This document shows positions 54,551-63,486 of a stretch of DNA of 64,000 nucleotides, piece by piece. Source of the DNA: Aequorivita sp. CIP111184. GTDB taxonomy: Bacteria; Bacteroidota; Bacteroidia; Flavobacteriales; Flavobacteriaceae. The notes under the pieces were generated by a model. It did not search any database. It was not told the origin of the DNA and saw only the letters and a list, made by a program, of their open reading frames with translations. The stretch is taken from the NCBI RefSeq assembly GCF_900489465.1, contig NZ_UEFQ01000020.1:89028-153027 (forward strand), read 5' to 3'. Numbering within the stretch: position 1 is the stretch's first letter; every line of letters starts with the position of its first letter. The translations under genes were made by a program, and so were the position numbers.

Positions 54551-55990
54551 TTAAAGTATAAATTTAAAACCACCAGAAATAATAAAAGCACTAAGCCCAG
54601 TGTTGCGTTTGTAAATACTATATTTTAAGTCAATACTCTTAAGACCAGCACCAAAAAAATGGAACTTTGTAAGAATATCTGTATACCCTATCCCCAAACC
54701 ATACTGGTTGGCAGTAAACTTTGAAAGATCATAATCTGAAGTATAAAACTCAGATGTAGATAAATTTTGGTCGAAAGGGGCAAAATAATCCGCTTGTGTT
54801 TGTTGGTAATAACGATAGGATGGATATAACGTAAAAGAATTCCCTAATTTAATAGGTATCTCCAAACTTGCAGTGTGTGAACTTACCCCCCAATCATCGA
54901 AATAATAGCGATAGTAAGTTCGCAAAACAAATGTTTCATTGACGTAATAATTAAAACGAAGCCCAATAGGTATTTTAAAGCGTGACGATGGCAACCGCTC
55001 TATATCATCGGCCAACTGGAAAACATCCGTGTTTGAAGGAGAGGTGTAGTTTGGAATGCTGGCAATATTCCCAATAAAAAAATTAGGCTTGTCGGCAAAA
55101 TAGACCCGTTGCAGCGGATTGGCGAGCCAACCTTTTTGCTGCAATAAATCTACAAACAAAGAAACTTGCGCATTTTTAGAAAGTATTTGAGACACACTCA
55201 ATGAAATAGAATAGGAATTACGGGAGGTATTTTCTATTATGGGAAAACCATTCAGGGGTTTCCAAGCATTGCTGTGCAGTCCATTTTCATCATAAATAGA
55301 AACATCCCTAAAAAAACCGGTATTCAAATGCCCATCTACTTCTTCATAACTTTTAAGCTCTGTAGGATACACTGGCCTCCATTTATCCAAATACACCTTT
55401 GCACTCAATCCTAAGGTTGTATTTTTCTCATTGAACAATTGGGTTATTCCCGCCCCAACTCCAAAACTGCTATAATCATATTCATTGGCGAAGGAAGCGT
55501 CCACATTATATATTGTATTTCTACTATCAGAGCTGTGTGAATAATCTACAGTTGCCCCAACCCAAGTATCTTGCCTAGAAGCTCCCGTTGAAGCCACCCA
55601 CGGACTACCTATAACTGCGCCAGCAGGCCGATTTACGCCCTTATCTTCATCGTCATCATCTCCATTTCCATTGCCAGAAGCGCCGGTAATATCAAAAGGA
55701 TTGCCATTACTGGAAGAGGCCGATGTATAGGTCGAAATGCCAATATCCATCGTTAAAACATCATCGGCATTAATAGGAATACTTATTACAATTGTTGGAG
55801 TATAATCGGTAAGTTTTTCGGTGCCAATGCCACCAGTAACTGATGCATTGTCACCATCCTGTGAATAGTAACTGCCCAAAAATTCCAATTCGGCAGTTTC
55901 CAATACACGCTTTTTATAAGTAGTAGGTTCTTTCTGTGATCTTACGGCTCCACATGAAACCAATGCGAGGGATAAAAAAAGGTTTTTCAT
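54551..55990 (-). CDS. DUF3570 outer-membrane beta-barrel protein
   Basis: 479 residues. Signal 1-18, then many amphipathic strands with aromatic girdle residues (SQILSKNAQVSLFVDLLQQ; TFVLRTYYRYYFDDWGV) and a terminal strand GGFKFIL. An Asp-rich loop (GNGDDDDEDKG) sits near residue 115. Fits the DUF3570 family, which typically sits after DUF4266 and thioredoxin/ApbE genes. The DUF4266 gene is 69 bp upstream; ApbE and thioredoxin partners are not in the window. Function unknown, perhaps with exported flavoproteins. Confidence 0.85.
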   Translation of the reverse strand: MKNLFLSLALVSCGAVRSQKEPTTYKKRVLETAELEFLGSYYSQDGDNASVTGGIGTEKLTDYTPTIVISIPINADDVLTMDIGISTYTSASSSNGNPFDITGASGNGNGDDDDEDKGVNRPAGAVIGSPWVASTGASRQDTWVGATVDYSHSSDSRNTIYNVDASFANEYDYSSFGVGAGITQLFNEKNTTLGLSAKVYLDKWRPVYPTELKSYEEVDGHLNTGFFRDVSIYDENGLHSNAWKPLNGFPIIENTSRNSYSISLSVSQILSKNAQVSLFVDLLQQKGWLANPLQRVYFADKPNFFIGNIASIPNYTSPSNTDVFQLADDIERLPSSRFKIPIGLRFNYYVNETFVLRTYYRYYFDDWGVSSHTASLEIPIKLGNSFTLYPSYRYYQQTQADYFAPFDQNLSTSEFYTSDYDLSKFTANQYGLGIGYTDILTKFHFFGAGLKSIDLKYSIYKRNTGLSAFIISGGFKFIL

Positions 55991-56059
55991 TTTATTGGAT
56001 AAAGGGGATTCCTTTTAAATTAGTATAATTACGGACATTCCGCTCTTACTTCAAAATTA

Positions 56060-56272
56060 TTAATTGCAACCACATCCTCCTCCAGATTTACCGCCGTTGG
56101 CGCCCGCAGATGACTCTCTGTATACTTGGAAATTAGTCTCAAACCTATCTTGCTTTTTCTGTGAAAGCGCCATATCCGGATCATTTAGATTTATCTTTTC
56201 ATACTCCTTTAAGGCAGTGCATGAAATAGTAAGTCCCATCAAAAACACCAGTAAGATTCCTTTCTTTATCAC
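56060..56272 (-). CDS. DUF4266 small lipoprotein
   Basis: 70 residues. SpII signal LTISC, then ALKEYEKINLNDPDMALSQK and a C-terminal Gly/Cys tail GGKSGGGCGCN. DUF4266 proteins precede DUF3570 in Bacteroidota and Proteobacteria; the terminal CGC motif could bind a metal or be modified. It lies 69 bp upstream of DUF3570 on the same strand. Confidence 0.85.
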   Translation of the reverse strand: MIKKGILLVFLMGLTISCTALKEYEKINLNDPDMALSQKKQDRFETNFQVYRESSAGANGGKSGGGCGCN

Positions 56273-56504
56273 GTTGATTTTTATTAGTTAAGCATTTAAA
56301 TATCAAACTATAAATAGTATTTATTATTTCATCTCAAAGGGGTTTAATATTTAATAACTCTTTAGACCAAATTAAAACAGTGAAGCTTTCAAATGAAAAG
56401 TAAAGAAGCTTTTTAAAACCGACCTTCTTTTTAAAAATACACTCCTTTAACGTTCCCTTATTAAAATACCTTTATTCAAAACGGTATCTTCCCATAAAAA
56501 AATT

Positions 56505-57341
56505 ATGCGCTTAACGGCTACACTGCTTCTCTCATTTTTCGGAATTCTTATTACAGGCTGTGCAGCCAAAAAACACAAGGATATATCGTATATCAATAAA
56601 GTCAATCCCAATATTGTAAATAGCCCGAAGCTAAATGTGTTCACTCCGCGAAAGGCTTCTGAAGAAAAAAAGCCTGTTTTAATTTTTGTACACGGGGGCA
56701 ATTGGAACAGTGGCGGTAAAGATACTTATGGTTTTTTCGGAAGAAATTTCGCCAAAAAAGACGTTATTACCGTTATTCCCAATTACACCTTAAGCCCAGA
56801 AGTGAGCTATGATGAAATGACCCAACAAACTGCCGAGGCAATAAAATGGACCCAAGAACATATTGCCGATTACAATGGCGACCCTGATCGTATTTATTTA
56901 ACTGGCCATTCCGCCGGTGGACATTTAGTGGCTTTGGCAACAATGAACCCGAAATACGGTATTGATCCAACTACTATTTCGGGCATTATTTTGAATGATG
57001 CCGCCGGATTGGATATGTATAATTATCTACAAAAGATTCCGCCCGGAACCGAAAATAATTATTTAACCACTTGGACGAACAATCCTGAAACTTGGAAAAA
57101 TGCTTCCCCAATTTATTATATAAATGAAAATACACCGCCCATTATGATGTATTTGGGGAGCAAAACATATCCCTCAATTAAGGAAGGGAGCCGTAGATTT
57201 TTAGATGCGCTACACCCTTTTCAACCCAAGGTGGAACCCATGGTGCTTTCAAAAAAACACATACCTATGATTTTGCAATATTTTTGGCCGTGGAATAAAA
57301 GGTTTAACGAAATTGTACAATTTATGGCAACACATCGCTAA
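56505..57341 (+). CDS. Alpha/beta-hydrolase lipoprotein (esterase family)
   Basis: 278 residues. SpII signal ITGC (Cys19). BD-FAE/esterase D-type fold: oxyanion HGGNW, nucleophile GHSAGG, LTG line and a His in KKHIPM; the acid is likely the Asp/Glu between them. Exported serine esterase or carbohydrate deacetylase; substrate unknown. Its -7 region TTAACGTTCCCTTATT contains a weak 11-bp repeat that resembles the catalase operator. Confidence 0.8.
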   Translation: MRLTATLLLSFFGILITGCAAKKHKDISYINKVNPNIVNSPKLNVFTPRKASEEKKPVLIFVHGGNWNSGGKDTYGFFGRNFAKKDVITVIPNYTLSPEVSYDEMTQQTAEAIKWTQEHIADYNGDPDRIYLTGHSAGGHLVALATMNPKYGIDPTTISGIILNDAAGLDMYNYLQKIPPGTENNYLTTWTNNPETWKNASPIYYINENTPPIMMYLGSKTYPSIKEGSRRFLDALHPFQPKVEPMVLSKKHIPMILQYFWPWNKRFNEIVQFMATHR

Positions 57342-57466
57342 TATTTATACTCCCTATTTCCCACTTTCTCGCTCCATCGCTGTATTAATAAGATATTTCG
57401 CTTTAAAAGCATTTCATTATTTTAGAGAAAATTAATAAATTGCCCGCTTAAATTAAGACTGTTACA

Positions 57467-58738
57467 ATGAAGAAAATTATTGCAATCTTTCTAAGTATAA
57501 TTATAATTGTGTTAATAATCATTTACTTTTCAATTTGGAGTACACCGGCAAAAGTCGCTTCCCAAATTATCGTGAATACCGAGAATATTAATACTTTAAA
57601 TTTTAAAGAGCAAGATTCAGTAACTATTGCAGTAACCACAATGTATGAGGGGAATATGTTAAAAAATATGGTGCAGGGTGAGCAATATCGGGATGAATGG
57701 GCGATCCCCGTAAAAGTACCTGTTGTTTTCTTAGACACATTAAATGGAGGACTCACCATTATAAAAAAGGGAGGGGGACATCAAACACAATCCTTACGAT
57801 TAAAAAACCCAAAAGGAATTTACTATACACTACGAAGCGTGGCAAAAAATCCCGAGCCTTTAATTCCGGAGTTTGCAAAAACGCTAGGGATTGAAAATAT
57901 TATTATTGATGGAATCTCCGCACAGCACCCCTATGGAGCTATAGTAGTAGCCAAATTAGCCGAATCTATTTCAATATTACACACACATCCATCCTTGGTA
58001 TTTGTTCCCAAACAAGAACGTCTAGGCAAATACAATACTAAGTATGGGAATAAATTATATTGGCTTGAATACGAAACCGAAGGGCCTACAAACTGGACAG
58101 ATATAGAAAATGTAAAGGAAATAGTGGACACCGATAAACTGCAAAAATTAAAAAAACAATTAGGCAATGATCTAAATATTAAAAAGGAAGAATTAGTTCG
58201 AAATCGTTTATTCGATTTAGTGATTGGCGACTGGGACCGGCATGCCAAACAATGGGGATGGGTGCTACAACAAAGGGAAGATAAATTTCTGGCCATCCCA
58301 TTACCCGGAGACCGCGATAATGCATTTTTTTCAACAGATGGTGTAATACCAACAATAGTATCTTCCAAAAATATACAGCCACGCTTGCGATCTTTTGAGA
58401 AGGAGATTGATTATATTCCAGGATTGGTATATCCTTTTGATAGGTATTTTTTACTAAACATACCAATTGAAATTTTTATAGAACAGGCAGAATTCATACA
58501 AAATAATTTAACTGATCAAGCAATAGAAGAGGCATTGCATATATGGCCTAAGGAAATATATAAACTGCACGGAGCGGAAATTAAAACCAATATAATTGCA
58601 AGAAGAGGGCAGTTAGTCGCATATGCTAAAGCATTTAAAAAAGAGATAGACAGACAAGGCATATTACACGAACCCTTAAAAGGCTCTGATGATGTAGTGC
58701 TTTCCAAAGAACTTTTGGAGTGCTTTGATTGTAGATAA
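57467..58738 (+). CDS. Membrane-anchored kinase-like (HipA/Fam20-like) protein
   Basis: 423 residues. Single N-terminal TM (about 4-22) would place the rest outside the cytoplasm. A Gly-rich line KKGGGHQTQSLRL (about 97-109) and YTLRSV resemble the ATP-binding loop and strand; GDWDRHAKQWGW (254-265) looks like a catalytic loop (D..H..Q/N), and GDRDNAF (281-287) like the metal-binding DFG equivalent. This pattern recalls HipA and Fam20-type kinases, which share a reduced kinase fold. The usual catalytic Lys appears replaced by Arg. I infer a secreted kinase or nucleotidyltransferase on peptide or sugar substrates; no characterised homologue is known to me. Confidence 0.6.
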   Translation: MKKIIAIFLSIIIIVLIIIYFSIWSTPAKVASQIIVNTENINTLNFKEQDSVTIAVTTMYEGNMLKNMVQGEQYRDEWAIPVKVPVVFLDTLNGGLTIIKKGGGHQTQSLRLKNPKGIYYTLRSVAKNPEPLIPEFAKTLGIENIIIDGISAQHPYGAIVVAKLAESISILHTHPSLVFVPKQERLGKYNTKYGNKLYWLEYETEGPTNWTDIENVKEIVDTDKLQKLKKQLGNDLNIKKEELVRNRLFDLVIGDWDRHAKQWGWVLQQREDKFLAIPLPGDRDNAFFSTDGVIPTIVSSKNIQPRLRSFEKEIDYIPGLVYPFDRYFLLNIPIEIFIEQAEFIQNNLTDQAIEEALHIWPKEIYKLHGAEIKTNIIARRGQLVAYAKAFKKEIDRQGILHEPLKGSDDVVLSKELLECFDCR

Positions 58739-58907
58739 AACCTACAGACTATGCTATTGAATTCCTTAGCCAAGGATGTTTATTTTTCCCACAGACCCAA
58801 ACCTATTTATAAGATGAATAGCTATATGCATAGCCATAAGTCAAATTAATAGTGCTAAAATCACCCCTATATTATTATCTTGCACACTATCATTCAAAAA
58901 AAAAATT

Positions 58908-61076
58908 ATGAAATTTCTACGTCTTCTCTTTATCTTTTTATCTGTCCCACTTTTCGCCCAACAAGGCGGTATGTGGATTCCTTCGCTTTTGGAAGGAATG
59001 AATGAATCTGAAATGACCAACCTCGGCATGAAAATGAGCGCCAAGGATATTTATGATGTAAACAATGCAAGTTTAAAAGATGCAGTGCCCCATTTTAATG
59101 GTGGCTGTACTTCTGAAGTGATCAGCAACCAAGGGCTTTTACTTACCAACCACCATTGTGGATATTCGCAGATACAAAGTCATTCCACTTTGGAGCACGA
59201 CTATTTGCAAGACGGATTTTGGGCGATGAGCTTAAAAGAGGAACTTCCGAATCCAGGGGTTTCTGCAAGTTTTATGGTGAGGATTGAAGATGTAACTACA
59301 AAAGTGATGAACGGCATTACCCCTACAATGGGTGAAGCTGATAAGCTAAAAAAGATAGAAGAAAACATTGCCGTTATTATACAAACTTCCCCAAAAGAAT
59401 CTTGGCAGGAAAACCGCGTGCGTACCTTTTATGAAGGTAACCAGTATATGCTTTTTGTGGTGGAAACTTTTAAAGATGTTCGTTTGGTTGGTGCTCCACC
59501 ATCTTCAATCGGGAAATTTGGTAGCGATACAGATAACTGGATATGGCCACGCCACACAGGAGATTTCTCCCTATTCAGAATTTATGCGGACAAAAATAAT
59601 CATCCTGCAGAATATTCAGAAGACAATGTGCCCTACACTCCCAAGCACTTTCTACCAATATCTTTAGACGGCGTAGCTGAAAATGATTTCACTTTGGTCT
59701 TCGGCTATCCGGGAACTACAGATGAATACTTACCTTCTGTAGCCATTGAGCAAGTTATAAATTCCATCAATCCAGCGCGTATAGCCATTCGTGATGCTGC
59801 CTTGGCCATTCAAGATAAGTATATGCGTGCAGATCCACAGATCAAAATTCAGTATGCTTCCAAGTATGCTCGTATCGCTAATTACTGGAAAAAGTGGAAA
59901 GGCGAAACCCTTGGTCTAAAAAAATCGAACGCCGTAGGTATTAAAAAACAACAGGAAAATGCCCTGACTGCCCAAATAAATAAAAAAGGAAAGCAACAGG
60001 AATACGGACAATTATTGCCAAAATTTGAACAATATTACACAGAGATTGAACCCTATTCCCTTACCCGTGAATATTTTCTTGAAACCGTATTAAGAAATGT
60101 GGAACTACTAAAGATGGGCTACCAAACCTACCAGCTGAAACAGGTTTATGAAAACCGAGGCGCCCAGTCTTTTGAAGACAGAAGAAACAATTTGGTGGCT
60201 TCCCTAGAGGGCCAATATAAAGATTATAGTAAGCAAGTGGACAAAGAGGTTTTTGAGGCTTTAATCGCATTATACGCGAAAAATGTTCCAGCACAGTTTC
60301 TGCCTGATTCCTTTAATACTATGAATGCACAAATAACGGCCGAAAATATCTATAAAAATTCTGCCTTTGTAGATTATACTTCGGCGAAAAATTTATTGGA
60401 AGGTGATGCAGAAACGGTTATTGCAAAGTTGAATAACGACCCCGGATTTCAAATAGTAAAAGAAATGGCCGATACTTATTTTGAAAAAGTAGCTCCCAAA
60501 TATGAAGAACTGGAGTTGAATATTTCAGGATTGGAACGCGATTATATGAAAGCGCTCTTGGACTTGAGCCCAAAAGATGCACGTATTTTTCCCAATGCCA
60601 ATAGTACCTTGCGAGTAACCTATGGAAAAGTAGCTGGCTACTCCCCTGCCGATGCTATTTATTACGAACCCGTAACTCATCTTGAGGGGGTAATGCAGAA
60701 ATATGTTCCTGGCGATTATGAGTTTGACGTGCCACAGAAGCTAATTGATCTTTACAAAGCCAAAGATTACGGTCAATACGGTGAGAATGGGAAAATGCCT
60801 ATTAATTTTATTGGCACCAATCACACTACAGGGGGAAACAGCGGGAGTCCCGCCATTGACGCTGAAGGAAATTTAATCGGATTAAACTTTGACCGTGTTT
60901 GGGAAGGCACTATGAGTGATTACTACTATGACCCTGCCCTATCTCGCAATATTATGGTAGATATTCGCTATGTACTTTTTATTATGGATAAATATGCTGG
61001 TGCTAAAAACTTGATCGATGAATTAAAGCTTGTTCATCCTAAAAAAGAGGCGGGTAAGCGTAAAAAGAAGAAGTAA
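58908..61076 (+). CDS. S46-family dipeptidyl peptidase, DPP11 type
   Basis: 722 residues, the usual length for DPP7/DPP11 (about 710-720). Signal 1-18. Catalytic triad region: TNHHCGY (His82-83), HTGDFSLFRIY (Asp219) and GGNSGSP (Ser645). Arg663 lies 18 residues after Ser645 (NFDRVWEG), the same offset as Arg673 relative to Ser655 in P. gingivalis DPP11, where Arg gives specificity for Asp/Glu at P1; DPP7 has Gly there. So I call a DPP11-type, acidic-residue-specific dipeptidyl peptidase that releases dipeptides from peptides in the periplasm. Ends in a basic KKEAGKRKKKK tail. Confidence 0.9.
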   Translation: MKFLRLLFIFLSVPLFAQQGGMWIPSLLEGMNESEMTNLGMKMSAKDIYDVNNASLKDAVPHFNGGCTSEVISNQGLLLTNHHCGYSQIQSHSTLEHDYLQDGFWAMSLKEELPNPGVSASFMVRIEDVTTKVMNGITPTMGEADKLKKIEENIAVIIQTSPKESWQENRVRTFYEGNQYMLFVVETFKDVRLVGAPPSSIGKFGSDTDNWIWPRHTGDFSLFRIYADKNNHPAEYSEDNVPYTPKHFLPISLDGVAENDFTLVFGYPGTTDEYLPSVAIEQVINSINPARIAIRDAALAIQDKYMRADPQIKIQYASKYARIANYWKKWKGETLGLKKSNAVGIKKQQENALTAQINKKGKQQEYGQLLPKFEQYYTEIEPYSLTREYFLETVLRNVELLKMGYQTYQLKQVYENRGAQSFEDRRNNLVASLEGQYKDYSKQVDKEVFEALIALYAKNVPAQFLPDSFNTMNAQITAENIYKNSAFVDYTSAKNLLEGDAETVIAKLNNDPGFQIVKEMADTYFEKVAPKYEELELNISGLERDYMKALLDLSPKDARIFPNANSTLRVTYGKVAGYSPADAIYYEPVTHLEGVMQKYVPGDYEFDVPQKLIDLYKAKDYGQYGENGKMPINFIGTNHTTGGNSGSPAIDAEGNLIGLNFDRVWEGTMSDYYYDPALSRNIMVDIRYVLFIMDKYAGAKNLIDELKLVHPKKEAGKRKKKK

Positions 61077-61171
61077 TGCAATATCAGTTTGCGTACAGTT
61101 GAAATCTGCTTTAACATTGAATAGTTCTCAACAGCCCGAGAACTGATAAAAGAAACGTTATTTCATTAAAA

Positions 61172-61212
61172 ACGAATCCCCGAATAGTTATAATAACTTT
61201 TCGGGGATTCGT
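61172..61212. terminator. Bidirectional terminator between the two peptidase genes
   Basis: Perfect 13-bp stem ACGAATCCCCGAA/TTCGGGGATTCGT with a 15-nt loop, T-rich on the right and A-rich on the left. Serves the convergent 58908 (+) and 61229 (-) genes. Confidence 0.85.
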
Positions 61213-61228
61213 GCTTTTACATTCTATT

Positions 61229-63355
61229 TTACTTCAACCCTCGAGCCTTAAGCATTGGCTCAATCTTTGGGTCGCTACCGCGCCAGTCTTTGTACATTTT
61301 TTCAAGTTCCAAAGTATTTCCTCTGGAAAGAATCATATCGCGGAAGCGTTGTCCGTTTTCACGTGTTAGGCCTCCGTGGGTCTCAAACCAATTGTAGGCA
61401 TCGTGGTGAAGCATTTCGGTCCATAAATAGGAATAGTAGCCAGCGCCATAACCTCCCGCAAAAATATGGGAGAAATAGGTGGAGCGGTATCTTGGTGGAA
61501 CCGCATGGACAGCATCTAATTTTGTTCTATTCAATGCGTCTTTTTCAAAAGCATTTACGTCTTCTATCTTCTTATCGGCTGAAATAGTGTGCCACTGAAT
61601 ATCCAAGTTTGAAGCAGCCAAGTTTTCGGTAAGGCTATAGCCTTGGTTGAACGTAGCTGAGTTCTTTATTTTATCAATTAATGCCTGCGGAATCTGTTCG
61701 CCAGTTTTATAGTGTAAGGCATAATTTTTTAACACATCTGGATATAGAGCCCAATTTTCATTGAACTGCGATGGAAACTCTACGAAATCGCGAGACACAG
61801 CCGTTCCGGAAAGCGATGGGTATTGCTGGTTAGCAAAAAAGCCGTGAAGCGCATGTCCAAATTCGTGGAACATAGTAGATACTTCGTCATAAGTTAACAA
61901 AACAGGTTCGTTACCAGCAGGTTTTGGAATATTAAGTACATTGTATATTACTGGTTTTTTGTTGTACAATTTAGATTGAGTAACAAAATTATCCATCCAA
62001 GCGCCACCACTCTTACTTGGGCGTGCAAAATAGTCGGTATAGAAAAGGCCTAGTGCATCTCCGTTTTCCTCAAAAAGCTCATATACTTTTACATCTTCCT
62101 GATATACCGGAATGTCAGTTCTTTCTTTGTAAGTAATACCATATAATTTGTTAGCCGCATAAAAGACTCCTTTCTCCAAAACATTGTTTAACTCAAAATA
62201 GGGTTTTATCTGGTTCTCATCTAGGTCGTATTTTTCTTTGCGAACCATTTCGGCATAGTAGTTCCAATCCCAAGGCTCCAAAGTGAAATTTTCACCTTTA
62301 GATTTAATCATTTTTTGAATTTCATCAGATTCTGCTTGCGCTTTGGCAGTAGCTGCAGGAATAAGTCCACTGAAAAATTTGTTTACATTCTCTGGGGTTT
62401 TAGCCATTGTTTTTTGAAGACTCCATTCTGCGTAATTTTTAAAACCTAAAAGCTGTGCTTTCTGGGCGCGTACTTCCACCAATTCCTTAATAATCTCTCT
62501 AGTGTCATTAGCGCCTTGGTCGGCTCTATGCCAAGCGGCTTTAAATAATTTTTCTCTGCTTGCTCTGTTATCCATAGATTGCAACAAAGGTTGCTGAGTA
62601 GTATTCTGCAAAGGAATAGTCCATCCCTTGCCATCCTTGCTTTCCTTTGATTTTAAGAAATCTTCATCAACTCCTGCTAAATCTTCTTTGTTTGTAAAGG
62701 TTACAGCTCCAGTGTTGTTGGCATCTAAAAGCGTTTTACCAAATTTTGTTGTCAGCGTAGCTATTTTGGAGTTGTATTCTTTAAGTTTTTCCTTGTCATC
62801 AGCAGAAAGATTGGCTCCTGCTATTTCGAAATCTTCATAATATTCTTCAAGAAGTTTTAAAGATTCTGCATCCAGATTTAGGGTTTCTTTCTTTTCGTAT
62901 AGTGTTTTAAAGCGCTGGAACAGTTTTTCGTTCAAATAAATCATGTCACGTTGAGCGGCAAATTTTGGTGCCATCTCCTCTTCAACAGCTTGCAGGGTTT
63001 CATTTGTATTTGAACCAGCCAGTGAATAAAATATTTGTGAAGACCTATTTAAAAGTTCGCCACTTTTTTCGAGGGCTAGAACGGTATTATTAAAGGTGGG
63101 TTCTTCTTCAGAATTGGCGATTGCTTCTACCGCTTTTTTCTGCTGTGCTATTCCTTCAATCATTGCTGGCTGAAAGTTTTCGTCTTTTATTTTTGAAAAA
63201 TCTGGTGCTCCATAGGGCAACGTACTTTCAGAAAGCAAAGGGTTTTCGGTACTGTTCATCTCTTCATTACTGTTATTTGGATTTTCTTTTTCTTTGGAAT
63301 TGTTGCAAGCCACAACAATTAGGGCAAGCGCTAAAAAGGGAATTACTTTTTTCAT
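61229..63355 (-). CDS. M3-family metallopeptidase lipoprotein (peptidyl-dipeptidase Dcp/OpdA type)
   Basis: 708 residues. SpII signal VVAC (Cys17), so anchored outside the cytoplasm. Zinc motif HEFGH: His497, Glu498, His501, third ligand Glu526 (VEFPSQF), the spacing expected for M3 enzymes. Conserved LPYGAPDFSKI, RASREKLFKAAW, and GYGAGYYSYLW lines. Removes C-terminal dipeptides (Dcp) or internal bonds (oligopeptidase); I favour Dcp by the overall layout. Works with the DPP11-type enzyme opposite in using external peptides. Confidence 0.93.
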   Translation of the reverse strand: MKKVIPFLALALIVVACNNSKEKENPNNSNEEMNSTENPLLSESTLPYGAPDFSKIKDENFQPAMIEGIAQQKKAVEAIANSEEEPTFNNTVLALEKSGELLNRSSQIFYSLAGSNTNETLQAVEEEMAPKFAAQRDMIYLNEKLFQRFKTLYEKKETLNLDAESLKLLEEYYEDFEIAGANLSADDKEKLKEYNSKIATLTTKFGKTLLDANNTGAVTFTNKEDLAGVDEDFLKSKESKDGKGWTIPLQNTTQQPLLQSMDNRASREKLFKAAWHRADQGANDTREIIKELVEVRAQKAQLLGFKNYAEWSLQKTMAKTPENVNKFFSGLIPAATAKAQAESDEIQKMIKSKGENFTLEPWDWNYYAEMVRKEKYDLDENQIKPYFELNNVLEKGVFYAANKLYGITYKERTDIPVYQEDVKVYELFEENGDALGLFYTDYFARPSKSGGAWMDNFVTQSKLYNKKPVIYNVLNIPKPAGNEPVLLTYDEVSTMFHEFGHALHGFFANQQYPSLSGTAVSRDFVEFPSQFNENWALYPDVLKNYALHYKTGEQIPQALIDKIKNSATFNQGYSLTENLAASNLDIQWHTISADKKIEDVNAFEKDALNRTKLDAVHAVPPRYRSTYFSHIFAGGYGAGYYSYLWTEMLHHDAYNWFETHGGLTRENGQRFRDMILSRGNTLELEKMYKDWRGSDPKIEPMLKARGLK

Positions 63356-63432
63356 TCTATAAATCTATTTTGAATTGGATTGTAAAGATACGGAATTAGC
63401 GCACTTTTTAATTTGAATGTGATAAAATGAAA

Positions 63433-63460
63433 AACCCCCTCAGCAAAAGCTGAAGGGGTT
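63433..63460 (-). terminator. Terminator of the T9SS gene at the window end
   Basis: AACCCCTTCAGC (minus) pairs with GCTGAGGGGGTT around TTTT; T-run on the minus-strand side. Confidence 0.75.
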
Positions 63461-63486
63461 TCCTTTTTTGGTTGGTTATTTGGTGA

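Noticed and set aside
56440..56456. Fifth strong operator of the CTTAA-N6-CTTAA type before the esterase gene
   Set aside because: TTAAC-N6-TTATT has two mismatches and no -7 at 32 nt; too weak to include.
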